NCBI GenBank assembly: GCA_964586785.1
Contig: CAZPHS010000012.1
Location: forward strand, 1 to 48,641
DNA length: 48,641 nt
From: SZUA-584 sp041656035
GTDB lineage: Bacteria; Bacillota; Clostridia; Christensenellales; SZUA-584
Direction: 5' to 3'
Both the position numbers and the translations under genes were made by a program. The notes beneath the pieces were generated by a model. It was not told the DNA's origin. It was given only the letters and a program-made list of their open reading frames with translations, and did not search any database. Below are positions 48,634 to 48,641 of the stretch, piece after piece (the stretch's first letter is position 1; each line of letters opens with the position of its first letter).

Positions 48634-48641
48634 GAAAAGCT

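Overview
The window looks like a chromosomal segment of an anaerobic, endospore-forming member of the Firmicutes, class Clostridia. Supporting signs are sporulation genes (gpr, spoIIP), the NAD-linked dihydroorotate dehydrogenase pair pyrK/pyrD, a B12-dependent ribonucleotide reductase, a PyrR attenuator, a T-box leader and strong AGGAGG-type ribosome sites. I see no phage, transposon, IS element or CRISPR array. Genus-level placement cannot be made from what is visible.

Layout. 1-12.5 kb: a tRNA-Arg(ACG) on the minus strand, then one long pyrimidine operon (pyrR-pyrP-pyrB-pyrC-pyrF-carA-carB-pyrK-pyrD-pyrE) behind a PyrR-type attenuator, closed by a strong terminator. It encodes the whole path to UMP plus uracil uptake. 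12.5-18.7 kb: gpr and spoIIP (sporulation/germination), murI, nrdJ, and an orphan zinc-finger anti-sigma-like membrane protein. 18.7-25.1 kb: a four-helix membrane protein, an EF-G-like GTPase, a small P-loop protein, and thrC-DUF503-trpS. 25.1-32.1 kb: a Gly/Cys-rich micropeptide gene, rmuC, a DUF2975/Xre regulator pair with a tiny third gene, tadA, a degenerate GGDEF/HD-GYP protein, a bactofilin gene with a membrane-anchored partner, and a TIM-barrel sugar isomerase-like gene. 32.1-38.2 kb: a CoA-disulfide-reductase/rhodanese-type protein with its ArsR regulator, then a valine T-box with valS and folC. 38.2-43.2 kb: uvrB-uvrA. 43.3-48.6 kb: a phosphoglycerate mutase-like gene, a triple-LysM protein, two tandem membrane proteins, a FUSC-GNAT fusion, a PaaI-type thioesterase, and two Met tRNAs.

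Most genes are housekeeping and look intact. The parts most worth a second look are: (1) the bactofilin gene followed by a membrane-anchored protein whose C-terminal His/Cys motif resembles an L,D-transpeptidase active site; (2) the flavoprotein-rhodanese fusion in which both expected catalytic cysteines are replaced, next to a cysteine-rich ArsR gene and a candidate operator; (3) a protein carrying both a GGDEF-like and an HD-GYP-like domain with both active sites degraded; (4) the Gly/Cys-rich peptide with an excellent ribosome site; (5) a 32-residue gene translationally coupled to the DUF2975/Xre pair; (6) a FUSC-type membrane domain fused to a complete GNAT acetyltransferase; (7) a FolC that begins directly at its P-loop. 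All functional statements come from reading motifs by eye; no database search was possible.
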